Source: Acidobacteriota bacterium
GTDB taxonomy: Bacteria > Acidobacteriota > Terriglobia > Terriglobales > Acidobacteriaceae
Direction: 5' to 3'
Assembly (NCBI GenBank): GCA_021778845.1
Contig: JAJYBU010000003.1
Location: 99,921 to 163,920, forward strand
Length of the DNA stretch: 64,000 bases
Every line of letters begins with the position of its first letter. The first letter of the stretch is position 1. The translations under genes were made by a program, and so were the position numbers. The notes under the pieces were generated by a model. The model did no database searches and was not told the DNA's origin. It saw nothing but the letters and a program-made list of their open reading frames with translations. Positions 51,177 to 60,857 of the stretch are shown here, piece after piece.

Positions 51177-53012
51177 TCAGGAGGCGGAAGCGGAGGCCGA
51201 CGAGGAGAGCCGGGGAGGGATGGGCAGACCGATGCGCTGCAGGAGGTGGAGCATGCGGGGCTGGTTGAGGACGGACTTGAAGCCGGGATCGACCATGAGG
51301 GTGACGAGCCACCAGGAGTGCTCGGCGTAGGCGCGGTCCAATTCGGCGTAGGCCTGGTCGGGTTCGTTGACGGCGAAGTGCATCTCGGCCTGCTGGAAGG
51401 AGGTGGTGTCAGTGTGCTTGAGGAGGGAGCGGAGCTCGGCGCGAGCCTGCGGGAGATTGCCGTTGCGAGCGTCGTTGTTGATGCGGAGGCTCTGGAGGAC
51501 GGTGTCGTCGCCGGAGAGGTGGGTGTAGATGGTGGCTTCGCGGGTGGCGTTGGGCCAGTCGCCGAGGTCGTGGTAGCAGGCGGTGAGGTAGCTGTGGGCG
51601 GGGACGAAGTCGGGGTAGAGGGTGAGGATGCGCTGGAGTTCGGCGATGGCCTCGGTATCGCGGCCGGCGTGCAGGTAGCCGAGGGCGAGGTCGCTGCGAA
51701 CCATGGCGGAGAGGGGATCGAGGTCGGCGGCCTTGCGGAGTTCGGCGATGCTTTCGTCGAAGCGGCGGAGGTCGCTGAGGAACTCGCCATACCAGTGGTG
51801 AGCGGTGATGTAGTTGGGATTGAGCTGGATGGCCTTGCGGAAGTAAGCCTCGGCCTGGGAGAAGTTCCACTCGAAGCGGTAGGTTTCAAAGGCCAGGGAG
51901 GTGTAGGCCTGGGCGGAGGAGGGGTCGAGGGAGAGAGCGGTCTGGGCGGCGGCGCGGGCCTGGGGAAAGGCCTCGGCGGAGGGGAGTTTGCCCCAGACGG
52001 CGAGCAGGTTGTAGCAGTCGGCGAGGCCGGCGTAGGCGAGGGCGTAGTGGGAGTCGCGGGCGATGGCCTGGTGGAAGGAGTCGATGGCCTTGAGGATGCC
52101 GGACTCGTCACGGCGGTTGAGGTAGTAGAGGCCGGTGAGGTAGGCGAGGCGGACCTGAGGGTCGACGGAGGTTGTGGTGGAGGAGGGTTGGGCGGGGTTG
52201 CCGGTGAGCTTCTCGGTGACGGCGTTGGTGATGTCGGCGGCGATCTCGTCCTGCAGGGAGAGGATGTCGTCGGTGTGGCGGGTGTAGCTGCCGGCCCAGA
52301 TCTGGCGGTCGTGGATGGGGTCGAGTAACTGCGCCGTGATGCGGGCGGTGCCGTTCTGGTGAGCGATGGTTCCTTCGAGGAGGAGGGTGGCGTGGAGCCT
52401 GCGGGCGATGGAGGGGGTGGCGTCATGGGTGGACCGGAAGGGCATGACGGAGCGGCGGGAGATGACCTGGAGATGCTCGGTGGTGCTGAGATCGGTGATG
52501 AGGTCGTCGGTGAAGCCGTAGACCCAGAGGTTGCTGGTGTTGTCTGCGGAGAGGTCTTCGAAGGGAAGGACGGCGAGGGTCTGGTTGGGGTCGAGGGGGA
52601 GGGTGGAGGGCTGCTGGCGGAGATGGATCAGCCAGGCCCAGACGGAGAGGGCGATCAGGATGCAGGCGGTGAAGAGGACGGCCGCGAGGTTGTGGCCGCG
52701 GCTGTGCGACGGCGCGGGGAGGGTGGGGGCGGGGACTTCGGGTGTGAGGGCTTCGGGCGCGGGGGATGAACGCTCCTGGCGGCGGGTGCGGAGCCAGAGG
52801 TCGAGCTCGTCGGGGAAGGCGTAGACGCTGGAGCGGGTGCTGTGCTCGTGGCGGTGGATGGGGAGGGCTTCGCGCTTCTCCCAGAGCTGGACGGTGCGGA
52901 TGTCGCGGTCGAAGTAGGCGGCGATCTCTTTCCAGGAGTTGAGCCGTGGCATGGCGTTAGCGTTGGGAGAGTCGCTGGGCGGGGCAAGCGGCTTAATGGC
53001 AGGGAGGGACAT
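51177..53012 (-). CDS. HTH-transmembrane-TPR protein with TolB-like domain (CadC-like architecture)
   Basis: 611 residues. Residues 22-75 (LNSWKEIAAYFDRDIRTVQLWEKREALPIHRHEHS) form a MerR/excisionase-like DNA-binding helix-turn-helix. A membrane helix lies at about 110-130 (LAAVLFTACILIALSVWAW). A TolB-N/FlgO-like domain follows (TLAVLPFEDLSADN, WVYGFTDDLITDLSTTEHLQVISRRS), then about eight TPR units to the end. Such proteins are common in Acidobacteriota and look like membrane-bound regulators that sense outside and bind DNA inside. It is 112 bp upstream of the MacB-like permease on the same strand and may regulate it. Confidence 0.82.
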   Translation of the reverse strand: MSLPAIKPLAPPSDSPNANAMPRLNSWKEIAAYFDRDIRTVQLWEKREALPIHRHEHSTRSSVYAFPDELDLWLRTRRQERSSPAPEALTPEVPAPTLPAPSHSRGHNLAAVLFTACILIALSVWAWLIHLRQQPSTLPLDPNQTLAVLPFEDLSADNTSNLWVYGFTDDLITDLSTTEHLQVISRRSVMPFRSTHDATPSIARRLHATLLLEGTIAHQNGTARITAQLLDPIHDRQIWAGSYTRHTDDILSLQDEIAADITNAVTEKLTGNPAQPSSTTTSVDPQVRLAYLTGLYYLNRRDESGILKAIDSFHQAIARDSHYALAYAGLADCYNLLAVWGKLPSAEAFPQARAAAQTALSLDPSSAQAYTSLAFETYRFEWNFSQAEAYFRKAIQLNPNYITAHHWYGEFLSDLRRFDESIAELRKAADLDPLSAMVRSDLALGYLHAGRDTEAIAELQRILTLYPDFVPAHSYLTACYHDLGDWPNATREATIYTHLSGDDTVLQSLRINNDARNGNLPQARAELRSLLKHTDTTSFQQAEMHFAVNEPDQAYAELDRAYAEHSWWLVTLMVDPGFKSVLNQPRMLHLLQRIGLPIPPRLSSSASASAS

Positions 53013-53207
53013 GCGTACTCACCCAGACTGCGCGGCATGATGCTGGAACTTGGTTTCACTCTAGCATCGGCGTGTCAGGAAGGATACACGAAGGACGAAA
53101 TCAAGCGAAACAGGCAGGTTGGGGCAAGATTTCGCTTGTGAGTGCACATGCGGGCGAAGGAAGCTTTAGGCCTCCCAACGTAGATTGAGATTCCCTCGGA
53201 GATATAT

Positions 53208-56200
53208 ATGGTCGGCAAACGGATGAGCCTGATGCGTACCTTTAATAGTGTTGTGGCGTTGTTGAGCGTGTCGTTGGCGGCCGGGCTGGCAGGGTGCGGG
53301 GGATCGGGACCGACGACGATCACGATCCAGGGGCCGGCGAGCAGCAATGTGGATCCGGGGAACACGGCGACGTTTACGGCGACGGTGGCGAATGATTCGA
53401 ACAGCGCGGGCGTGACATGGACGCTGACGGGGACGGGATGCACGGGGGCGGCATGCGGAGTGCTGTCGGGATCGACGACGACGACGGTGACGTATACGGC
53501 TCCGGGGACGGTGGCGACGGCATTTACGGTGACGATTACGGCTTCGTCGGTGGCGAAGACGGGGATGGTGGGGACGGTGACGGTGAATGTGCCGGTGAAC
53601 CTGGGGATTTCGACGGCGGCGGGAGCGCTGGCGGGAGCGACGGTGGGAACGGCGTACTCGGTGACGCTGGCGTCGGCGGGTGGCGTGGCGCCGAATACGT
53701 GGACGGTGACGACGGGAACGCTGCCGCCAGGGTTGAGCCTGAATGCGTCGACGGGCGCGATTACAGGGACACCGACGGCTGCGGGCAGTGTGACGTTTAC
53801 GGTGACGGTGAAGGATTCCGGGTCTCCGGCGGCGAGCGCGACGCAGACGTTCACGATTGGCGTGGCGGCACCGCCGGCGATTGCGTTTACGACGACGGCG
53901 CTGGCGGGCGGGACGGTGGGGACGGCGTACTCGGCGAGTGTGGCGGCGACGGGCGGTGCGGGAGCGCTGACGTATGCGCTGAATAGCGGAGCGCTGCCTG
54001 CGGGGTTGACGCTGTCGAGCGCGGGGGCGATTTCTGGAACGCCGACCAAGGCGGGTACGAGCACGTTTACGGTGAAGGCGACCGATGCGTATGGCGATAC
54101 GGGTGTGAGCGGAACGGTGTCGATTGTGGTGGCGGCACCACCGGCGATTGCGTTTACGACGACGACGCTGGCGGGCGGGACGGTGGGGACGGCGTACTCG
54201 GCGAGTGTGGCGGCGACGGGCGGCGCGGGAGCGCTGACGTATGCGCTGAATAGCGGTTCGTTGCCCGCGGGGTTGACGCTGTCGAGCACGGGTGCGATTG
54301 CAGGTACGCCTACGGCGGCAGCGACGAGCACGTTTACGGTAAAGGCAACCGATGCGTATGGCGATACGGGTGTGAGCGGGACGCTGTCGATTGTGGTGGC
54401 GTATCCGGCATTGACGATCTCGACGACGACGCTGGCGAATGGGACGGTGGGGACGGCGTACTCGGCAACGTTGAAGGCGAGCGGCGGAAGCGGGAGCGGG
54501 TATACGTGGACCGTGACGTCGGGAACGGGGCTGAGCGCGGTTGGGCTCACACTGAGCTCTGCGGGCGTGGTGAGCGGTACGCCGAACGCTGGTGAGACGG
54601 CCGGAACGTTTGTGGTGAAGGTGACTGATGGCGCGGGGAATACTGCGTCGGGAACGGTGACGCTGACGGTGGTGTATGCGCCGCTGAGCATTACGACGAC
54701 GACGCTGCCGACGGGCATTGTGGGCGGAAGCTACTCGGTGCAACTGGCGGCGACGGGCGGAAGCGGGAGCGGGTATGCGTACACGGTGAGTGCGGGGACG
54801 GGGCTGAGCGCGACCGGGTTGACGCTGTCAACGGGCGGGCTGATCTCGGGAACGCCGACGACGGCGGAGAACGCGGCGAGCGTGACGGTGAAGGTGACGG
54901 ACTCGGCGAATAATTCGGGGACGGCGACGTTCTCGGTGACGATCGATGCGGCGCTGGCGGTGACGCCGACGACGCTGGCGAACGGGACGGTGGGTACGGC
55001 CTACTCGGCGACACTGACGGCGAGCGGCGGGTCGGGGAGCGGGTATACGTTCGCGGTGAGCTCGGGGACGGGGCTGAGTGCGGTGGGGCTCACGCTGAGT
55101 TCGGCGGGCGCGGTGACGGGAACGCCAACTTCGGGAGAGACTGCGGGGACGTTTGTGGTGAAGGTGACCGACGGCGCGGGCAATACAGCGACGGCGACGA
55201 TTACGTTGACGGTGGTGTATCCGGCGCTGACGGTGACGACGGCGAACCTGACGAATGGAGTGGCCGGGGTGGCGTACTCGGTGACACTGACGGCAGGAGG
55301 CGGAAGCGGGAAGGGATTCACGTGGACGGTGACTTCGGGCGGCACGAATCTGACGGCGCTGGGGCTGAGTCTGTCGAGCGCAGGCGTGCTGTCGGGGACA
55401 ACGCCGACGGCGGGAGCGGCGAGCTTCACGGTGAAGGTGACGGACTCGGCGAATGATACGGCGACGGCGAACTTGTCGGTGACGATCAATGCGGCGCTGG
55501 CGGTGACGACGACGACGCTGCCCAATGGGACGGAGGGAACGGCCTACTCGGCGACGCTGACGGCAAGCGGCGGAACGAACTCGGGATATACGTGGGCGGT
55601 GACGGGCGGAACCGGGCTGAGTGCGGTGGGGCTTACGCTGAGCAGTGGCGGCGTGATCAGCGGAACGCCTACGGCGCAGGAGGCGGCGACACAGTTTACG
55701 GTGAAGGTGACGGACTCGGGCGGCGATACGGCGACGGCTACGCTGGCGCTGATTGTGAACTATGCTGCGTTGAGTATTTCGACGATCAACATTCCGGGAG
55801 CTGTGGTGAGCACTCCGTACAGCGAGCAGTTTGTTGCGGCGGGCGGAAGCGGAAACTATGCGTGGTCGGTGACGAGCAATGCGGGCGGACTGTCGGGCGA
55901 GTCGTTGACGCTTTCGACGGGAGGACTGCTGTCTGGTACGCCGACGACGGTGGAGAATGTTCCGTTCACGCTGCAGGTGAAGGATGCGACGACGGGCAAC
56001 ACGGTGAGTGCGTCGTACACGCTGGTGGTTAGCTCCGGAGTGGCGGCGCAGTGCACGCATGACGGCAGCGGCAATGCGCTGCTGAACGGCGGCTACGCAT
56101 TCCAGATGGGAGGGTTCGATCCGAACGGGAACCACTACTACCAGATCGGCGACTTCACGGCGGATGGCAGCGGTCACATCACGGGAGGCAATGGCGATGT

Positions 56201-57596
56201 GAACAGCAGCGGCTTTGCTACGCAGGGTGAACAGCAGTATACGTTCAGCGGGACGTACTCGATTGGAAGCACGGACGACCGCGGCATCATGACGCTGAAC
56301 AGCAGCAACGCGAGTACAGGATTGCCGGCGTCGGCGAATTACTGTTTTGCGGCGGATACGGTTGGAAGTGTCAACGGCAAGACGGTGGCACAGAGCGGGC
56401 GCATCATTGAGGCCGACGGATCGGGCTTTGTGGTGACCGGGTTCTTTGCGATACAGAATACGGCTTCGTTTACGAACGCGGCGCTGAACGCGGGCTACGC
56501 GTTTGGGGTGCAGGGCGTGAACGCCGGCAGTGGCGGACCGCAGCGAGCAGGAATCATTGGGCAGATGACGCTGAATGGAGCGGGAAGCATCACCGGCGGG
56601 CAGATCGATATCGCACAGTTCAATTCGTCGACCGGGACGACAACGTACCAGGCAGCGGTGAGCGGAGGTGGCGGTACGTATGCTGTGAGTTCTACGGGCA
56701 GAGGCACGCTGACGGTAGGCTCGGGTTCGAGTGCAGCGTCGTTTGTGACGTATGTGGCGGGCAATGGGAATATGCTGCTACTGCTCTCGGCGGACAATAT
56801 CAACGCAGGCACGCTGCTGTTCGGGCGGGCGCAGCAACAGACTATGACGAGCTTCACGACGGCGAATGTTCAGTCGACGGCGGTGGTGGGGGGGATTGGA
56901 GCGGCTTACGTCTCGACTTCCTCGACGACTGGAACGCTTGTGGATGACGTCACGATTGGCGAGGTCAACATCAACGGGTCGGGTGGGCTGAGTGTGATCC
57001 TCGATCAAAACTCGGGAGGAACGATCACGTCCACCACGACGGGAACGGGCACGTATACGGTCAGCTCGCTGGGATATATGCAGGTGTCGGGCGTTGGGAA
57101 CCACAGCCCGAATTTCTACCTGTATGCGCCGGGCGCGGGGTTTGGGATGACGGGTGATCCCAAGTTGACCACACTGTCTCTGCTGCCGCAGACGATTCCT
57201 TCCGGCGGATTCACCACTTCGAGCTTCAGCGGGAATTATGCGCTGGGGACGATTCCGCCGGTGGCGTACAGCGCGAGTGGGGCGGGAGTGACCAGCAGCA
57301 ACGCGTTCCCGTATGTGACGGATGGGACGATCGTCGCGGGGGCAGGCACGCTTTCGCTGACGCAGGATGATACCCAGGCGCCAGGGTTGCCGGCAGACGT
57401 TACGGTAGACCAGACGGGCGGCGTCAATACGTGGGCGCTGGATGCGACCTATGGAGCGAGTGCGGGAAGGTTCGCTGTGACGAAGTCGAGCGGTGGGCCG
57501 GCGGTGGTGGGATACATCGTGTCTCCGACGGCGGCGGTTGTGATGGATTACAAGTCGGGGCAGGATCCTGCGCTGTATCAACTGGATCACCAATAG
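53208..57596 (+). CDS. Giant putative-Ig-repeat lipoprotein
   Basis: 1462 residues; the ATG has GGAG upstream. The leader ends in a lipobox (GLAGC, Cys30). An Ig-like domain is followed by about ten He_PIG-type repeats of 80-90 residues (GTAYSATL, GLTLSSAGVVSGTP, FTVKVTDS), two of which, at 53862-54395, are almost identical. The last 500 residues have a different beta-rich composition (YAFQMGGFDPNGNHYYQIGDFTADGSGHITGG and similar repeats). Likely surface-anchored adhesin or binding protein. Its N-terminal 250 residues are paralogous to 33531-37118, but the codons differ strongly (see findings). Confidence 0.82.
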   Translation: MVGKRMSLMRTFNSVVALLSVSLAAGLAGCGGSGPTTITIQGPASSNVDPGNTATFTATVANDSNSAGVTWTLTGTGCTGAACGVLSGSTTTTVTYTAPGTVATAFTVTITASSVAKTGMVGTVTVNVPVNLGISTAAGALAGATVGTAYSVTLASAGGVAPNTWTVTTGTLPPGLSLNASTGAITGTPTAAGSVTFTVTVKDSGSPAASATQTFTIGVAAPPAIAFTTTALAGGTVGTAYSASVAATGGAGALTYALNSGALPAGLTLSSAGAISGTPTKAGTSTFTVKATDAYGDTGVSGTVSIVVAAPPAIAFTTTTLAGGTVGTAYSASVAATGGAGALTYALNSGSLPAGLTLSSTGAIAGTPTAAATSTFTVKATDAYGDTGVSGTLSIVVAYPALTISTTTLANGTVGTAYSATLKASGGSGSGYTWTVTSGTGLSAVGLTLSSAGVVSGTPNAGETAGTFVVKVTDGAGNTASGTVTLTVVYAPLSITTTTLPTGIVGGSYSVQLAATGGSGSGYAYTVSAGTGLSATGLTLSTGGLISGTPTTAENAASVTVKVTDSANNSGTATFSVTIDAALAVTPTTLANGTVGTAYSATLTASGGSGSGYTFAVSSGTGLSAVGLTLSSAGAVTGTPTSGETAGTFVVKVTDGAGNTATATITLTVVYPALTVTTANLTNGVAGVAYSVTLTAGGGSGKGFTWTVTSGGTNLTALGLSLSSAGVLSGTTPTAGAASFTVKVTDSANDTATANLSVTINAALAVTTTTLPNGTEGTAYSATLTASGGTNSGYTWAVTGGTGLSAVGLTLSSGGVISGTPTAQEAATQFTVKVTDSGGDTATATLALIVNYAALSISTINIPGAVVSTPYSEQFVAAGGSGNYAWSVTSNAGGLSGESLTLSTGGLLSGTPTTVENVPFTLQVKDATTGNTVSASYTLVVSSGVAAQCTHDGSGNALLNGGYAFQMGGFDPNGNHYYQIGDFTADGSGHITGGNGDVNSSGFATQGEQQYTFSGTYSIGSTDDRGIMTLNSSNASTGLPASANYCFAADTVGSVNGKTVAQSGRIIEADGSGFVVTGFFAIQNTASFTNAALNAGYAFGVQGVNAGSGGPQRAGIIGQMTLNGAGSITGGQIDIAQFNSSTGTTTYQAAVSGGGGTYAVSSTGRGTLTVGSGSSAASFVTYVAGNGNMLLLLSADNINAGTLLFGRAQQQTMTSFTTANVQSTAVVGGIGAAYVSTSSTTGTLVDDVTIGEVNINGSGGLSVILDQNSGGTITSTTTGTGTYTVSSLGYMQVSGVGNHSPNFYLYAPGAGFGMTGDPKLTTLSLLPQTIPSGGFTTSSFSGNYALGTIPPVAYSASGAGVTSSNAFPYVTDGTIVAGAGTLSLTQDDTQAPGLPADVTVDQTGGVNTWALDATYGASAGRFAVTKSSGGPAVVGYIVSPTAAVVMDYKSGQDPALYQLDHQ
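53862..54395 (+). repeat. Two near-identical tandem 267-bp units inside the giant lipoprotein gene
   Basis: Unit 1 is 53862-54128 and unit 2 is 54129-54395, each exactly 89 codons (VAAPPAIAFTTTxLAGGTVG through GDTGVSGTxSIV). They differ at only about seven amino-acid positions, far less than the other repeats of the protein do from one another, so they arose by recent in-frame duplication. Confidence 0.9.
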
Positions 57597-57605
57597 TTGC
57601 GGACA

Positions 57606-57642
57606 GGGAGGTGCATGGAGTGATGTGCGCCTCCCCTTTTTT
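57606..57642 (+). terminator. Intrinsic terminator of the giant lipoprotein gene
   Basis: GGGAGG pairs with CCTCCC, with further GCAT/ATGTGC pairing inside, and the stem is followed by six T residues, 10 bp after the stop. This is a textbook Rho-independent terminator. Confidence 0.85.
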
Positions 57643-58135
57643 GAGAGCAAGTGAAAAGACAGACGCAAGAGTTGTGGGTTCGCGCGCACTACGCGAGCGG
57701 AGGCGGTCGTCTGGATGGGGCTGAGGTGGTGCTGGCACTTGAGCACGAAGTGGGATGCGATGGGCTGCGGCCATTGCAGTGATGAGACGGCGCCGGTAAG
57801 AGGCAAATCGATTCGTGACGTGAGAAGGCTGAGTGGTGAGATCTGCTGCTCGTTACGGAGAGCGACGCTGCGTAGCAGGAATGACAGGCCGTTCAGACCG
57901 AGGGGCCTGGTGGGAAGCAATGAGAATAATTCGCGAAATAGTTCTCTATCTGAACGGTAATTTACATCGGTCTCAACGAACTGAAACAAACAACCAACCA
58001 TACTGACTGTGCTCAAGGCGTAGTGATCGGTTGCCACGATGCGTTGGCTCTGGTGTGTTTAGAGCCGCGGTGTCTGCGGTGCCATAAATACAGACGGTTG
58101 AGTGTACGTCCATCTTTAGTTCATCGCGAGGCTGC
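57643..58135. other. 493-bp upstream region of the TonB-dependent receptor
   Basis: No convincing gene. The part near 57900-57970 is AT-rich (AATAATTCGCGAAATAG) and may contain the promoter. I see no riboswitch fold or clear operator. Confidence 0.4.
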
Positions 58136-60787
58136 ATGAAATTTGTCCGATCAATGTTGAAGGTCTGTGTTTGTTTGCTCTTGATTCAAGTTGTTGCAAA
58201 TGTGGCGGCGTTCGCGCAGGGCACGGCGAGCCTGCATGCGAGTGTTGCGAATCCATCGGGAACGCGCGTTGCAGGAGCGCTGGTGGTGCTGACGAATGAA
58301 GCTTCGGGGATTGCTTTGAAGAGCGTTACCGGGCCTGACGGCTCGTTTGACCTGACAGGGTTGGAGCCGGGAAGCTACGACCTTGCGATTACGATGAATG
58401 GCTTCGAGGACTATCAGCAGAAGGGAATCACGGTGAGTGACGGGCAGAATACGTCGTTCACGGTGACGGTGCGGACGAGGGCAGTAGCAGAATCTGTGAC
58501 GGTGACGGCGCAGGCATCGCCGGAGACATCTGTGACGCAGGCGACGATTTCGCGCAAGGAGATTGCGGGTGTAGCGGGACCGTTCGGCAGTGCGGCGCAG
58601 GCTCTGACCGCGGCGCCGGGCGTGTTTGTGTATGGCTACGGTGGTGTGGCGGCGACGGCGCGCAGCGAAGTGGTGGTGCGTGGCATCAAGGCTGGGTGGT
58701 CGAGCGTAAACGGAGATGTGCTGCGCAATGGCGTGACGTTTCTGTTCGACGGCATCCCGATGAATAATCTGACCTCCAACAACGGCCAGTGGCAGACGAC
58801 GCAGATTCCGATCATGGATATGATCTCGGATATCAATGTGGACTATGGTCCGGGCGCACCGTCCAATCGCTGGTTCGACAGCATTGGTGGTACGGTGAAC
58901 TACATTCCGGCGCAGCCGACGTTGACGCCGGACGCGTCGATTGCATTCGGAACAGACTATGGCAGCTACAACACCTCGATTACGCACTTCATCGCGAACA
59001 GTGGTTTGCACAAGGGATGGGCGGCGCTGCTGGCCGCGGGCTATGCGGCGAATGATACGTTTCGAGTAGGAACGACGGGGATTCCGACGTTCAATGCGCC
59101 GTCATCAGGCTACTCAACGTTCTTCAAGGTGGAACATCCCTTTCAGAATGGAACGTTCAGCGTCGGGTACTATCATTCGCGGAACACGGAGTTTCGCCCG
59201 AACTTCATTCCGCTGGTGCCCATCACGCCAGCGTCGAACGGCAACTTTGGCGATGCGGTGACGACGACGGGCTTGTATGGGCCGGATCAAATCCCACTAC
59301 CAAATGCCAACCCGACACCACTGCCCGCGAATGCGGAGTATTACAGCCAGGCAACGAGTGGGTTCTACTCTTCGCTGGCCGAGGATGTCTGGTACAAGCA
59401 CATCAAGACGCAGAGCGATATTCTCTATGGCAAACTGAACCTGGCGCTCTCGCCGCGGCTTACGCTTAGTACGGACACGTGGTATCGGCATGGGTACCGC
59501 CTGCATGATCGCGTGGTGAACTACTATGGGCAGGGCGCTGCGAATGACCATGAGTGGTATGACCCGACATCAAACGCAATCGGTAACAACACGCACCTGG
59601 CGCTGGAGCTGCCTCACGATCAAGTGACGCTGGGCGGGTACTGGATCCATCAGGGCTATCAGAATCCGGTGGCGCTGTTCAATCCAGCGTTGGGCACGAG
59701 TAAGACAAGCCCGAACAACTACAACGCCGATCATATGTACAACGACTTTGGGTTCCTCTTTCTTCAGGACCGCATTCAACTGCTGAAGAAGAGGCTGATC
59801 ATTACTCCCGCCGCTGCTGAACAGTTGTTCCGCACTGCTTACTTCAACACTGGGCTGGCGGACTTTCCGAATGGCGTACCGGGCGGCGATACGCAGCTGG
59901 CACCGTCGACGCATAAGAACTTTCTGAAGTTCTCGCCATCGGTGGGCGTGCAGTATCAGGCTACGGACTGGTTTACGCTGCATGGCAACTACGCGATCAC
60001 CTACGAGAATCCGACGGACTCTGCGTTTGGTGCGAACCGTGCAACCACTGGTGTGGATATCTCCCAACTGCAGGCGACCAAGAGCGCCAACGGTGAAGGC
60101 GGCTTTCTGGTGACGAAGTGCCCGCTGGCAATCCTCGGCACCTGCTCGCTGGATGCGACGTACTTCCACGATGCGATAACGGATGTGAACGTGGTGACGC
60201 AGACGGCGCAGCTAACGCTGCCGGCTTCGATCGCGCTCGCTTCCGCGATCTATAACGGAGTGTCGATCAACTTTGACAATACGCCGTCGAAGTACTTTCA
60301 ACTCCATGGCAATGCGATTATTCAGCATGACTACTTTACGTCCTATGTGCCGAGCGGGACGACGTTGAACTATAAGAGCTATCCGACGTCGAACACGCCA
60401 AAATATACGACTAACCTCGGCATCACGTCGGAGATCAAGACGGCGAACCACAAGTTCGACCTTACGCCCGGACTGTGGTGGCAGTATGTTGCGCAGCGCT
60501 ACCTGTTCACGAATGTGACGAACGCTCCGACGCTGCAGACCATGCCGGGGTATGGTGTCGTCAACTTCAACATGGATGGATCGCTGAACGGGTTGCTGCC
60601 GGAATGGTTTGCGAATAAGCCGGTGAAGCTCTCGTTTGGTGTAGAGAACCTGATGAACAGAGAGTACAACCCGACGGCGTACATCACCAGTGGCGGATAC
60701 TTTGGTACCAGCTTCGGTGGCTACACGCTGGTCGATCCAGGAGCGCCGAGGGAGTACATTATTTCGCTGAACATCGGCAACAAGTAG
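58136..60787 (+). CDS. TonB-dependent receptor with N-terminal carboxypeptidase-like domain
   Basis: 883 residues. Signal peptide residues 1-27 (cleavage after AFA), then a carboxypeptidase-regulatory-like domain (SLHASVANPSGTRVAGALVVLTNEASG, GSFDLTGLEPGSYDLAI), a plug domain (FGSAAQALTAAPGVFVYGYGG, VVVRGIKAGWSS, FDGIPMNNL) and an outer-membrane barrel ending in aromatic/charged strands (GVENLMNREYNPTAY, PREYIISLNIGNK). It imports siderophores, carbohydrates or other large nutrients using TonB energy. No TonB/ExbB/ExbD genes or substrate genes are adjacent, so the ligand is open. It is convergent with nadC. Confidence 0.9.
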   Translation: MKFVRSMLKVCVCLLLIQVVANVAAFAQGTASLHASVANPSGTRVAGALVVLTNEASGIALKSVTGPDGSFDLTGLEPGSYDLAITMNGFEDYQQKGITVSDGQNTSFTVTVRTRAVAESVTVTAQASPETSVTQATISRKEIAGVAGPFGSAAQALTAAPGVFVYGYGGVAATARSEVVVRGIKAGWSSVNGDVLRNGVTFLFDGIPMNNLTSNNGQWQTTQIPIMDMISDINVDYGPGAPSNRWFDSIGGTVNYIPAQPTLTPDASIAFGTDYGSYNTSITHFIANSGLHKGWAALLAAGYAANDTFRVGTTGIPTFNAPSSGYSTFFKVEHPFQNGTFSVGYYHSRNTEFRPNFIPLVPITPASNGNFGDAVTTTGLYGPDQIPLPNANPTPLPANAEYYSQATSGFYSSLAEDVWYKHIKTQSDILYGKLNLALSPRLTLSTDTWYRHGYRLHDRVVNYYGQGAANDHEWYDPTSNAIGNNTHLALELPHDQVTLGGYWIHQGYQNPVALFNPALGTSKTSPNNYNADHMYNDFGFLFLQDRIQLLKKRLIITPAAAEQLFRTAYFNTGLADFPNGVPGGDTQLAPSTHKNFLKFSPSVGVQYQATDWFTLHGNYAITYENPTDSAFGANRATTGVDISQLQATKSANGEGGFLVTKCPLAILGTCSLDATYFHDAITDVNVVTQTAQLTLPASIALASAIYNGVSINFDNTPSKYFQLHGNAIIQHDYFTSYVPSGTTLNYKSYPTSNTPKYTTNLGITSEIKTANHKFDLTPGLWWQYVAQRYLFTNVTNAPTLQTMPGYGVVNFNMDGSLNGLLPEWFANKPVKLSFGVENLMNREYNPTAYITSGGYFGTSFGGYTLVDPGAPREYIISLNIGNK

Positions 60788-60804
60788 ATTGGAGCTGGGT
60801 AACT

Positions 60805-60854
60805 GTTACTCCGTGCTGTCGGCGAGTGAACCTCGGCCGGGAGCACGGAGTAAC
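60805..60854. terminator. Bidirectional terminator between the receptor and nadC
   Basis: A perfect 13-bp stem (GTTACTCCGTGCT and its complement) encloses a 24-base centre. It lies 17 bp after the receptor stop and 3 bp before the nadC stop, between convergent genes, and probably ends both transcripts. Confidence 0.65.
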
Positions 60855-60857
60855 TGT

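Noticed and set aside
53129..53145. GG-N10-GC pattern upstream of the 53208 gene, considered as a sigma-54 promoter
   Set aside because: Only the GG and GC match; the flanking consensus bases do not, so it is no better than chance in GC-rich DNA.
53166..54743. 525-codon Arg/His-rich minus-strand frame
   Set aside because: Shadow of the Thr/Gly-rich repeats of the lipoprotein at 53208-57596.
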